This document shows positions 44,823 to 53,999 of a stretch of 64,000 bases of DNA, piece by piece; the stretch's first letter is position 1; each line of letters starts with the position of its first letter. The stretch spans positions 46,115,117 to 46,179,116 of the forward strand of contig OU862912.1 in assembly GCA_917880885.1 (NCBI GenBank), given 5' to 3'. The position numbers and the translations under genes are program-made. The stretch is from Limnephilus marmoratus (taxonomy: Eukaryota; Arthropoda; Insecta; Trichoptera; Limnephilidae). The notes below the pieces were generated by a model. The model was given only the letters and a program-made list of their open reading frames with translations. It made no database searches and was not told the origin of the DNA.

Positions 44823-45534
44823 TTGCGTTTATTATGTACTTATTGAGAGCTATACAATTTTACAATGATTCATCATAAATTATAATCGTTTTCTTAGAAA
44901 AGTAAAATTACATATAACGCATTTGCAAATTGTAAATCTCAAGGGTTTAAGATTATAAATGTGCAAGATGGCATATTAATATTAAAGTCCCCAGCAACCA
45001 GCAGCCAGCTCTTCGCATCCCACTCTCGCCGTTAGTGGAGAGGTCTGGGACGGTCTGCAGCCGCCGATAGCATCAGCAAACAGGGCCCACTTTTTATTAT
45101 TCACCACTTGTCGGCGGGGGTGCGTTTCATTTCCTCCAGAGGGATGCCCGACACGCCTCGTGCGACTCCGGAGCCGCTCGGGAAACTCCGGAAAAGCTCG
45201 GCAACCTGGTCACGTGTCAAGATTTCCGAAAAGAAAACCGCCGGGAAAGTAGACGCGATTTACTGCGGTAAGCGCCGGGTCCGTGAAGGTTTTTATTATA
45301 TCAATGGTGGTTGGGGGACTTTTCATAAATGTATATTGGAAAATATTTCATGACACAAGGGTTTCATGACACTTTTTGCATTAAGGGATGCATCGGGAAG
45401 TATGAATTATAAAGATTGCGCTTTGAAACGGTAGTGAATGAAGTGCTTAGCTTGGATTTTTTTCAGAGAGAAATTTTTATTTTTTTTATTTTAAACCTCA
45501 ACAATTAATATATTTAAATAATGAAGACAATATT
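44823..45534. other. Non-coding, GC-rich island
   Basis: 45000-45290 is GC-rich, with a plus frame (from 45108 or 45144) up to a donor-like CTGCG/GTAAGCG at about 45266. There is no known domain, so a first or internal exon is only a possibility. Confidence 0.3.
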
Positions 45535-45656
45535 AGCGAAACTCAATCGAAAATATGAAACAGAAAAATTAGAAAAAGATGCGGTCACATCTAGGGCTCG
45601 AACCCAGGACCTATGCTTTGCGAGGCAGTGCTCTACCAACTGAGCTAAAGTGTTCC
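45535..45656 (-). mobile_element. tRNA-derived SINE, family C, copy 2 (tRNA-Ala-like head)
   Basis: On the minus strand TTAGCTCAGTTGGTAGAGC (D arm/A-box), CTCGCAA (anticodon loop, CGC) and CTGGGTTCGAGCCCTAG (T arm/B-box) stand in tRNA order. The D and T stems pair well, but the acceptor stem pairs at only about four of seven positions, so it is not a working tRNA. The tail ATCTTTTTCTAATTTTTCTG and TTTCATATTTTCGATTG is shared with 26825-26960. Confidence 0.7.
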
Positions 45657-45735
45657 TATCCGATTCAGTCATATTTAACTGAATCATTCTTCTACCAACA
45701 TTATGTAGTTTTAGATTTTCACGGTCAAAAGTATT

Positions 45736-45943
45736 TTCGTTATTTGTTTTCGGGGTGTTATGCCGTATTGCGCTACCACCTTCTTTAGTCAACGTTTCGG
45801 ACAGCGTCCATCTTCAAAAAAAAATTACACAAAATTACCGGATCTGCAGTGATGATGAACACTGCAACGTTGTCCGAAATGTTGGCTAAGGAGGTAGCAC
45901 AATACGGTATAACACCCCAAAAACAAATAACGAAAATACCAAC
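45736..45943. repeat. Small foldback repeat with degenerate hammerhead-like motifs
   Basis: Arms about 45736-45820 and 45855-45943: CGTTATTTGTTTTCGGGGTG, TTATGCCGTATTGCGCTACC and CAACGTTTCGGACAGCGT pair with their reverse complements on the right. Each arm carries a motif related to those at 9.6-10.0 kb: on minus TTGAAGA, T, GGAC-GCT-GTCC, GAAACGTT (45794-45816); on plus GTGATGA ... GTTGTCC, GAAATGTT (about 45850-45882). The first core base is changed in both, so neither is likely to be active. Confidence 0.65.
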
Positions 45944-46334
45944 ATTATCTTCATTTTCTTAACGCATATTTTTATGTACGATTGCAAAGATTCAAACCCG
46001 AACTAAATGCTATAGTGTCTTGTATAAAGAAAAGCCAATAGATGTCGCATATTAAATGAAAATAGGATAAATTTATCCAAGACACTATCTAGATAGTATT
46101 TAGTTCATCTTGCAATCATACATAAACTTTTTAACAAATAAATATAACCTAAATAAAATAATTCATTAAATAAAAAAAATAATCAGAGCTTTCCTTCATT
46201 TTCCCGCTTAAACATGAGTTTTTTCGCTTTACAGAAAAATTATAATATTTTCACATTGGAGGTGATGCATCAGATATGATATCGGTTAACTTGAAACAAA
46301 CTTTGCCCGCGCTTTGGCATAATAGTGACTATCA
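45944..46334. other. Non-coding, with a short inverted pair
   Basis: ACTAAATGCTATAGTGTCTTG (about 46000) and AAGACACTATCTAGATAGTAT (about 46078) form another imperfect inverted pair about 60 bp apart. No gene. Confidence 0.4.
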
Positions 46335-46814
46335 TTGTATACCAGAGGTCAGCCTTAGGGGTCCAGAAGTGGAAGATCATTACGAAAACAATTTTCGACT
46401 AATGTTTTTTTGATATTGTGATATACCCTGATGTTATCAATATTCATTTGTAGGTACCTCACGAATTTGCGAGTCAAATTATATTTATTTCATGTGAAAA
46501 GCGTGCAGTGTGCAAACGTACGTTTATCAAACCGTCTCTGTCCAACGCACAATATTCATCGTGCTGTCTACCTCACGGCAATGACCCAAGCCGTCTTCAG
46601 AACGCGAAAGCATTTTTATTAGGTGACATAGTACCATTTAGTTTATTGTATGGCGCATAAAGAGACAGAAGATATGATATTGGGACATTTGATAAATTGA
46701 CCCAGCCAATCACAGGTGCATAGGAAAGAAAGCTTCCATTTGAGAGGTTAGATGTCACTACTTACCGCTGCCTGCTACCCCGCGGTACAACTATCTATTT
46801 ATCTATCTATCTTC

Positions 46815-47214
46815 TATCTATCTATATAAATAAAAATGAATCGCCTAAATGCATGTACGCGCATAACTTCCTTACGACTGCACCAAATTGGATTTTTTTT
46901 GTGTTCGTTATTGTTAGGACAAGGTTTGTATAAAAGAAGCGACGAGCTCTGGCAGAATGAAATTTGTATAAAAAATTGCAATAGGTGGCACGCGAGCTGT
47001 TTGAATACTGAATGTATGGAATGCGCGAGGGGAAGGGGAACTCGGGAGGGGAAGGGTTCGCTTGGCGGGGGAAGCGGGAGAGGGGAGTGGGGACAGGGAA
47101 GGCGTAGTTGAAGGGGAGGCGAAAGGGGAACGGGACGAATGGGAAAGGACACGCAAGGAGAAACAATTTATTTATTAAGTAGCATAGCAACGCATGCCGG
47201 GAACTCGCCAGTGA
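46815..47214 (+). mobile_element. Helitron-like insertion with purine-rich core
   Basis: The left edge is a (CTAT)n run leading into ATAAATAAAAATGAATCGCC. The right edge reads TAGCATAGCAACGCATGCCG then GGAACTCGCCAGTG, related to the GCAACGCGTGGCCGGGTCAG end of the other Helitrons but without a clean CTAGT. A G-rich purine core at 47025-47130 opens three frames on the minus strand that look proline-rich; this is composition, not a gene. Confidence 0.55.
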
Positions 47215-47266
47215 ATTAATAAAATTAAATAAAAATGAAACTTAAAATGAGATGAAATAAAACAAA

Positions 47267-47298
47267 ATGCAAATCCAAACTGTTGTTTGGATTTGCAT
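47267..47298. repeat. Palindrome with two octamer (ATGCAAAT) sites
   Basis: ATGCAAATCCAAAC, TGTT, GTTTGGATTTGCAT: perfect 14-bp arms. Each arm contains ATGCAAAT, the POU-type octamer. It lies in the hAT-like copy 2, where copy 1 has no hairpin, so it arose locally. Confidence 0.6.
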
Positions 47299-47391
47299 AA
47301 TATTTCATAATATCATGTTTTATTGTCATCTTATAAATTTGGGAGGTCATTGACTAATTGGCCTGAGGGAAGGACCGCCACTGTTGTATAC

Positions 47392-47811
47392 GTATAGCTT
47401 TAGTGGAGGTTTCAATTTTAATTATTATTAATTGCATGAAATTTACAATCCACTATCGAAATCAAAGCAGCGTGCTACAGGTGTGCAGTGACCAGTGTGC
47501 AGAGTGCAGGTTGACAGGTTCTCCGTTGACTAATAGTGTCCCAAAGCCCCGCGCTCCACAACAATAAGCCGAGAGTGCTGTCAAGGCCCGCAACAAGCCG
47601 CAGGGGCTCGGTGATGTTTGCACTCCGATATATCTGTCTAATTCAGGACTCGACATAATACGAGGAAGCTAAACATGACAAAGGATTGCTCTTTTACTGT
47701 CATGTTATAGAGGACATTATCACAAGCGTTTTAGCTTGTCAAGTGGACGACTTTAAAACTTCAATGATTAACTAAATTATTAATGGGCAAACGTAATAAT
47801 AAAAATGTGAT
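47392..47811. other. Non-coding, nothing recognised
   Basis: Minus frame 47462-47656 shows no known motif. Confidence 0.4.
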
Positions 47812-48200
47812 TTTTTTCCATTAGCTCCACACAGGAGGTTCTGAGGAAAACAATTTTCCTCGGGACCTATGTCATCTTTGGGGATGAGAATCTTTTAAGG
47901 GAAAAGAATGAAGTTCTGTGAAGGAAAAAGGTATGAGAGGTGGGTAGGAACCTGCGGGTCAATGGGTCCAGGAGGGACGGACGTATGAATATATCTCTCC
48001 CACAGCGGTGCAAGGCGATGGGTCGAGTGTCCAGCTGGAGAGGTAAAATGTCTCCATAACCACTTTCTAGTCTCTCCTGATTCGGCCCGCCACACAACAG
48101 GTGAGCAGACGCATGTGTCACTAAGACCTAGACAATCCTCACCCCATGAACCCGGGCACCCCACTAAGTCACCAAATGTTGCGAAACAATTGGAATAACC
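47812..48200 (-). mobile_element. Family B retroposon, near full length
   Basis: On plus it begins with TTAGCTCCACACAGGAGGTT, GACCTATGTCATCTTTGGGG and CTTTTAAGGGAAAAGAATG, then CAGCGGTGCAAGGCGATGGG, TCCAGCTGGAGAGG, and ends near CACTAAGTCACCAAATGTTG and ACCTATGACAGA: the reverse of family B order. The outermost 5' head (GGCGGGTACGG) is lost. Confidence 0.8.
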
Positions 48201-48369
48201 TATGACAGAACGATAGTCCCCAGTGCTCCCAACCGTTTGGAGCCAATTGCACTGTATTAGAATATATTGGGAAGTTGGAACTAGTAAGGAGGTTGGAAAT
48301 AATGAAACGCTACAACCGTCGGGGTATCCTTTTTAATGTGTATAGCGTACAAGAAATTCCAACATAACG

Positions 48370-48514
48370 GAGCCAGTGAGACTATGGCATCACTGATTGG
48401 GGTATGTCGTGAGTCTGACAAGGAAAGGAAATGGGTGATAGGAAGGTTGAAAGTATCTACCTGGCAATTCAGAGCTGGTCACCAAACAAGGCTAAACGAT
48501 TTCAATTAATGTAA
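48370..48514 (-). mobile_element. Family A SINE fragment
   Basis: AGCCAGTGAGACTATGGCAT, TGATTGGGGTATGTCGTGAG, TACCTGGCAATTCAGAGCTG and GTCACCAAACAAGGCTAAAC match the middle of family A. Head and outer tail are missing. Confidence 0.7.
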
Positions 48515-48883
48515 TAGAATATCTACATTTTATGAAAAAGAACGGTCAAACTGCATCAATGCATCCATTTGGTAAACCTTCTGAAATAATTACCAACAGT
48601 TATTTTGTATTTGTTTTTTCAACGACCTCAAACGCTTTTGCGCTTACGTATAGAGGGGGAATGTAACTTCCATTTTCCACCTGGTGCGCTTCTGAAGGTC
48701 ATTTTATTCGCGTTGTACAAGCATGTCTGCATTACTTTTCAGGTTACCCTAGTACATCTTTCTAAAAAAATAAAATTAACCGAGATCTGAACCTACACAA
48801 CGTAACGGTCTAACTTTATCAATGTATCTTTGGTAAAGCCATCGAAATAATTACATTACAAAAAATATATAGATGTATAAATA
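48515..48883. other. Non-coding, with a local near-duplication
   Basis: AACGGTCAAACTGCATCAATG and AACGGTCTAACTTTATCAATG, each followed by GGTAAA and GAAATAATTAC, occur about 260 bp apart (48541, 48802): a decayed direct duplication. Confidence 0.5.
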
Positions 48884-49245
48884 CAGGGTTTTAAGGGACG
48901 TACTTGACTTACTTTAACCAGTGATTCCTGACATCATTTGGAGTAAAAAATGTAAATGAAATTTTGGTCTCCGGTGAAATTTTCGATGTTTTTTTTTCTA
49001 CAAAAACATAAAAAAATGGTAGTTGTTGAACAGTTGGAGGCGGGGTAAGGGGTTCGTCGGACATGACATCGGGTGTCGACATGCAGAAGAATTTTTTTTT
49101 TGTTTGATTTTGAAGAAAAACATTTTGAAAAAATAAAGTCGTCAAAAAAAGTCACCGGAGACCAAAATTTCATTTACATTTTTTACTCCAAATAATCTCA
49201 GGAATCACTGGTTAAAGTAAGTCAAGTACGTCCCTTAACATCCTG
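48884..49245. mobile_element. Non-autonomous DNA element, 93-bp terminal inverted repeats, TA target site
   Basis: The arms at 48884-48976 and 49152-49245 are inverted repeats with a few differences (CAGGGTTTTAAGGGACGTAC and, reversed, CAGGATGTTAAGGGACGTAC). TA flanks both sides. The 175-bp core is AT-rich and encodes nothing credible, although a minus frame crosses it. TA duplication and CAGG ends are compatible with several superfamilies (Tc1/mariner or Kolobok-like); I do not choose. Confidence 0.85.
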
Positions 49246-49247
49246 TA

Positions 49248-49784
49248 TATTAGGCTATCTAAATAAATAAAATATATCCAGATCCAATTTCTTAAAAGTA
49301 AGATAGGTATACTAATTAAACGAGACCAATAAAATAATTCAGCCATTTCCATTCCGGAGCCTCCGCTCGCGTGGGGTAGATCAAACCTGCCCCAAACAAT
49401 AGCCTCCATCCAAACTGCGGGGAGATATCATAAAAGAAATAAATAATGAACTTTTTTAGATATAAAAGTCGCCTGACTCCTTGGCAACACCCCTTTATAG
49501 CCGCCTGGTACTAACCCACCCGGGTAGGCAGGTAGGGTCGGATCTCACTCGACCAGGATTCTAGTACGAGCAGGCCAAGACACATCGTATTGCGAGGACT
49601 GTGAGACATTTGGGGACAGGTAAAGTTGTAACGTTGATAGTACAGGGGTGACAATCAATTTTGGTAAATGAAGAGGTGACAATTTACTTTTTTATACTTT
49701 CTTGAATAAGATAATCTCTGGTAACCTCTGATAACCTCTGATAACCCACTACTTAGGCACCGGTGCATAGTCGGGAAACACGCC
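49248..49784. other. Non-coding, nothing recognised
   Basis: A short tandem run CTCTGGTAACCTCTGATAAC occurs at about 49722. No gene or repeat family otherwise. Confidence 0.4.
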
Positions 49785-50060
49785 AAACGCGTGCCCAACA
49801 TTTGTACATGGTTGACATTTTCCACATGAGAACGGGTCGTTTCTTCGACTCGTTCTTGTGTTCAACAGCTCGGCTGTGGAATGATTTGCCGGCCTCTGTG
49901 TTTCCTCCTTCCTACAACATGGGTCTCTTCAAGACCAATGTTCATTCCTTCCTCTCCTCAAAAAGACTCTCCACACAGCATCCCAGATGACATAGGCCCT
50001 GAGGGAAATTATTTTCCTCAGGGCCTCCTGCGTGGAGTTAACGTAAAAAAAAAAAAAAAA
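49785..50060 (+). pseudogene. LINE partner of family B, C-terminal and 3' UTR, best copy
   Basis: Frame: LYMVDIFHMRTGRFFDSFLC, STARLWNDLPASVFPPSYN, MGLFKTNVHSFLSSKRLST. The LWNDLP...FK..V..FL end is typical of non-LTR retrotransposon ORF2 proteins of the Jockey/RTE/CR1 range. After the stop comes AGATGACATAGGCCCTGAGG, a GAAATTATTTTCCTCAGGGC stem region, GTGGAGTTAACGTAAAA and a long A tract. About 110 bp of coding end plus 3' UTR matches family B, so this LINE likely moved family B. The copy is strongly 5' truncated. Confidence 0.85.
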
Positions 50061-50169
50061 CTTCAATTTCTACCCACACGCCTGTCTTTCTATATTTGAT
50101 CATTAACTCTGATAACCCGCTACTTCCATTTCTACCCACGCCTGTCTTTCTATATTTGATAATTTAGTT

Positions 50170-50225
50170 TTAGGACATATAATGTCCTGATGAAGAGAAC
50201 ATCGTTCTTGAAATATGTTAACTTT
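50170..50225 (+). ncRNA. Hammerhead-ribozyme-like motif, degenerate helix III
   Basis: GGACAT-ATA-ATGTCC hairpin (helix I region), then CTGATGA, helix II AGAAC-ATC-GTTCT, GAAATATGTT. Core CTGATGA and GAAA are kept. The ATATGT that replaces the ACNNGT palindrome is imperfect. Downstream AATAAAGATTATCGTGG, AAACAAAGTG and TTTCATTAATAAAA match the common tail of the other copies. Confidence 0.45.
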
Positions 50226-50407
50226 TTAAATAAAGATTATCGTGGTAAAAACAAAGTGTTTTTAATTATTTCATTAATAAAATAGTGCCACAAAGTGAAT
50301 TTGCAAAATTTAAAGAAAAGATAATCTCTGCCAGAGAACAACACATATCTTACAAAATTATTTGGGAGTGCAAAATATAGTTCTTATTAAGGAATAAACG
50401 ATTTTTT

Positions 50408-50842
50408 TTACATTATTCCACACAGGAGGCCCTGAGGAAAATAATTTCCATCAGGGCCTATGTCATCTTTGGGGATGCTATGTAGAAGGTCTTTTTAGAA
50501 AAGGAAGGAGCGGAAGTTCTGGGAAGGAAAAAGGTGTGAGGAGTGGGTAGGAATCTGGGGGTTAGTGTATCCAGGAATGATGGACGAATCTCTCCCTCCC
50601 ACTGCAGTACAAGGCTATGTTCCAGGAGAGTCCTGCTGGAGAGGTCAACAAGTCTGTATTCAGAAGTCTTTCCCGATTTGGCTTGCCACGCTTTGGAGGA
50701 CAGGCGCATCTACCTCACCCCCATGAACCCGGGCATCCCTGCTAAGTCAACAAACGTATCAAACCACTTGGCACTATGGCAGAGATGGTGATTATCCAAT
50801 AGATGTTTCCTGGGGCGGCGGTACCCAAACTCACCTCCCAAA
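50408..50842 (-). mobile_element. Family B retroposon, full length
   Basis: The most complete copy. On minus: GGGAGGTGAGTTTGGGTACC, GCCGCCCCAGGAAACATCTA, CTCTGCCATAGTGCCAAGTG, TTGACTTAGCAGGGATGCCC, GAGGTAGATGCGCC, TTGACCTCTCCAGCAGGACT, GCCTTGTACTGCAGTGGGAG, ACACTAACCCCCAGATTCC, CTTTTTCCTTCCCAGAACTT, AAAAGACCTTCTACATAGC, AAAGATGACATAGGCCC, CTCAGGGCCTCCTGTGTGG, AATAATGTAAAAAAAATCG. About 430 bp. No clear tRNA, 5S or 7SL head was recognised, so its origin is open. Confidence 0.85.
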
Positions 50843-50984
50843 TATATGAGTTCTAATTAGTTACATTATATCGATCACGGAAATTCGAAACGCAGTAAAG
50901 AACAAAACGTTGATTGTTCAGGAGAACGAAAAGAGAGTTTTATTTTTAAATCATTTCTCCTGCTTTAGTAGACCTGTTAATTAT

Positions 50985-51330
50985 GATTTTTTAAATATAA
51001 AATAACATTAAATAGATCTTTCAGAATACTTTAAATAACGTATTTAATTTATTTTTATTTTTCAGAAAAAATGCACGTTGTAAAAAACGCACTCATTTTG
51101 ACACACAGATCAAAAGAGAAAAAATCAGAGAAAAATTACATATTTAACTCATTTTTGGACTTACCGTCCTTTACACAGCATTTCGAAATATTCGTTGTCG
51201 ATGAATATAATACTTTGGTTTATCTCCAAAATTTACCGCTTAAATAAAATGTCCACCGGTTTCAGCAGAAAAGTCTCTTGTCAAGACATAATGTTACGTA
51301 CTAATTAATGTAAGATATCTTAATAATAAA
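50985..51330 (+). repeat. Dispersed repeat, pair with 37980-38300, copy 2
   Basis: Same block order as 37980-38300, including AATAGATCTTTCAGAAT, TTTTTATTTTTCAGAAAAAA, TGCACGTTGTAAAA and CCGTCCTTTACACAGCATTT. Both copies include a polypyrimidine-CAG, like a splice acceptor, but no conserved frame follows. Confidence 0.6.
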
Positions 51331-51939
51331 TTCAGAAAGCAGTCATGCCAAATTCCTCTACTAAATGATTTATTTCTGTTCCAAGATAACTTTTGTCCTA
51401 ATGACGAAATAATTTATGTAATTAAAACCAAATTCAAATTGGATTTATTCATAGCAAGCAAATAATAGCAGTATTAATTTTATAACCCAAAATCGTGCTA
51501 CGTGGGTTTTTCGCCAAGAGGCAAAGCCAAGTATACATTTCAAAACAACTTTAGTGTTGTAATGCTGATCAGGTATCCACAGATTTTATCCCGTAGGAAG
51601 CGCCAATTCTGGACGGGTTATGGATCCCGTCAAGAATACCTGTGGTTCCCAAATATGCTCAGGGGGTGGATCTTAAACCACGATATGTGTCGCTCTCCAA
51701 GGGATGGTGTGCCAGGTACATAATTTAAAAGGCAGAGTTGTGAGAACAAGCATATAATTTTAAAAACAAGTAGCAATCAGGGTTTTAAATATGTCATTTC
51801 ACTTACCTCCATGAACCGACCTCTTTTATTATGAATACTATCGCTAGCTAACTAATATACTGTCCATCTAGTGGCTGCAAGGCAGAGGCAGCATTTCCCA
51901 TGCAGGATCTGGATAGCCCTCACCGAAGCCGAGATCTGG
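51331..51939. other. Non-coding, nothing recognised
   Basis: No feature supported. Confidence 0.4.
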
Positions 51940-52060
51940 AGACAGTTCCGCCGCCAAAGAGGAATCATCAAGCGGCCTCACGCCGCGATCAAATTAGCAA
52001 GTCATCCCGCCGCCAAAGGAAAATCATCAGGGGGCCTTTCGCTTAGAAGGATTAGCATGT
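51940..52060. repeat. Two-copy GC-rich tandem duplication
   Basis: CCGCCGCCAAAGAGGAATCA TCAAGCGGCCT at about 51948 is repeated as CCGCCGCCAAAGGAAAATCA TCAGGGGGCCT at about 52008, period 60 bp. The plus frame 51871-52062 crosses it without a known domain. Confidence 0.6.
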
Positions 52061-52572
52061 AGGGAGGCCGCCCTCGGTCCAGACGAGAGTCAAGGTCGGC
52101 GTAAATTTACTTTTCCGCCACAAAGAACGGCAAATAGCATCGCGGGCTAACGGTACCCCAATCATTCGTCAAAACGGGGCTCTGACCCAAGTGTGATCGG
52201 ACGTATTTCTCATGGATTAAATCTTTTCAGGTTCTGGCACGCCTGGCCGCCATACAAGTTTACGTTGCGGAATCTCAACTAATCCCACCAAAGGAATGCA
52301 AACTCTCGATCACACAATACGTTCACGTAATCACTTTTACCGCCCGGCATTATCTCAAGTAAAAAGGAATTATTTTCCCGTTCAAATACTAAATTCTCAA
52401 AAAAAACTCCATGGACTGTCGCGTAGTTAGATTCGGGGCCCAACTCTCCCAAATCTACCTACACAAGAAGTGACGTATTGCCGCGGAACTGCTCCAGAGG
52501 TCGCCCCAGGCCGTCGATAAAGTCAGAGTTAAAGAACAAGTTCCTACCTAATTACGATTTCGACGAGTAGAG
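52061..52572. other. Non-coding, moderately GC-rich
   Basis: No coding or RNA feature supported. Confidence 0.4.
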
Positions 52573-52656
52573 TTGTTAAGATGCAGTACAAATAATAAAG
52601 ATGTTAATAATTATATTTAAAGTAAATGGTATCGGATTTGTACTGCATCATAACAA
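52573..52656. repeat. Long hairpin, 21-bp arms with one mismatch
   Basis: TTGTTAAGATGCAGTACAAA (then T) pairs with ATTTGTACTGCATCATAACA (then A), loop about 42 bases. Size and pairing resemble a small RNA precursor or a decayed MITE. No known insect microRNA sequence was recognised. Confidence 0.65.
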
Positions 52657-53866
52657 TCGTTACTTATAAAAATGAAGATATTTAAATAATAAATTTGTAG
52701 ACAAGTTAAAATTAAAACGTGAAATTATTTAGCATTGGAGATAAAAAATAACAAATTCAAATGCTGTTTCCAACAACTATTGTGATGTTATAATACAGCT
52801 AAATAAATGTATCTTTGTGGCAAACACACGGGTTACAAGTTACAACGTGGAATTAAACCGGAAGGCTTTGGAGGGGTATTTAGTTGAAGGGATGAAACAG
52901 TCGCAGTCGGTGGGGAGACTCTGTAAGGGTGGGTGGGCGGTGGAGAAAGCCTCCCCCAGATAAGGGGATGTTTTTCCAGGTGGGTGCAGCAGCCATCTGA
53001 CGAAGTGCTGACGTTTCTTTTATTTCACTTTTCGTTTCTGGTGTCGGCGGTAATAAGAAAAGTTCAACGCCGAGATAACTCGGGAAAAGGCGGAGGAAAT
53101 ATTGGAGTTTTCTTGTTATTGAATGGTATCGTATTCCATAAGAAGAGAATTGTTCAGAAGATTTTATTTCGAATGGACTTCACCAGATGTTTTCAAATAT
53201 GTATATCTAGGTATCACTTATTTTAACAATCTCCCATTAAAATCATCCAAAAATTATCGAAAATGTTTATGAATTTCAGTTTAAATTGAAAAACTAACTA
53301 AAACTACTGTAAGAATATTTATCTCTTATTATTTTTGTAATGTTGAAATCTATCATTAAAAAATCTTGCGTTTTTCTTGCTTATCTTTTGTTATTATTGT
53401 TATTATATTATATCAATAATTATTGTTATTATATCATCTATTTTTTTACTTATTTTATTTGTGACCTAGAATTCCCTCACTAAAACAAGAGCCATGTCTC
53501 TTTATGGAAAAGCTATGTTTGTGTAACATGTACAAAATGCATTATTAAAAAAAGAAATATTAAATTTTAGAAATATGAAAACTGTATTTTGATCATCATA
53601 TTAATCCGTCAAAAATGAAACTAATCACGTATTTTTAAAATTTGTCCGAACTACTATAAAAATGATTTAGCAACATTTTTTTTATAACAGTGGGACTTTT
53701 GAGTATATAGGTTCTACTAGTTAAATAGGATATAATTTGTTAAAATAATAAGCCACTACATCCAAAAAATAGAGAGTTGACCATCATGTTATTAATACCC
53801 ACCTGCAACCGTATTATTAGGAATCAATAAAAAAAGTAAAAATGAGTAAAAAAACAAGACACCAAC
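52657..53866. other. Non-coding; downstream intron of the exon at 53867 if that gene call is right
   Basis: AT-rich, with a TTATTATTGTTATTA run at about 53390-53445. A plus frame at 52933-53226 has no known domain. Confidence 0.4.
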
Positions 53867-53994
53867 CTGGCAATCTCCTTGTGAGCAGCACGCAGCCGCT
53901 GGTTAGCACGCTCCGCCTCGTGCTCGGCGCGCGCGAGTCGCGCGAGCGCGTCGGGGCGCGCACGGTCCGCATCGCGGGGCCCCCCGCTGGTGCG
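53867..53994 (-). CDS. Internal exon of an unidentified host gene, coiled-coil-like segment
   Basis: On the minus strand a TTTTTGTTGTTCTTTTCAG acceptor precedes the exon and an AG/GTTGGT donor follows it. The 128 nt encode RTSGGPRDADRARPDALARL, then ARAEHEAERANQRLRAAHKE, then IAR. The second half has the alanine-, glutamate- and arginine-rich heptad look of a coiled coil. It enters in phase 0 and leaves with two bases of an Arg codon. The exon is very GC-rich (GCG/CGC codons) within AT-rich flanks, typical of a real insect exon. I cannot name the protein; many coiled-coil scaffold or cytoskeletal proteins would fit. The donor is weak at +3/+4. Neighbouring exons are not in this window, as far as I can see. 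Confidence 0.65.
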
Positions 53995-53999
53995 CTGAA

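Larger units (their letters stand above)
46343..47383. mobile_element. hAT-like non-autonomous DNA element, copy 2, with nested Helitron
   Basis: Inverse copy of 21202-21934. It begins CAGAGGTCAGCC and ends GGACCGCCACTG, flanked by a perfect 8-bp TTGTATAC (46335-46342, 47384-47391). It carries the shared blocks TAAAGAGACAGAAGATATG and ATTGGGACATTTGATAAAT (reverse complement of the first copy). The extra length over copy 1 is explained by a Helitron at about 46815-47214. It lacks the PIF/Harbinger MITE found in copy 1. Confidence 0.9.

Noticed and set aside
45578..45652. Functional tRNA-Ala(CGC) gene
   Set aside because: The acceptor stem pairs at only about four of seven positions, and the same tail occurs at another SINE-like locus.
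46814..47190. Three overlapping proline-rich minus-strand frames
   Set aside because: They reflect a purine-rich tract inside a Helitron-like insert; three frames open together indicate composition, not coding.
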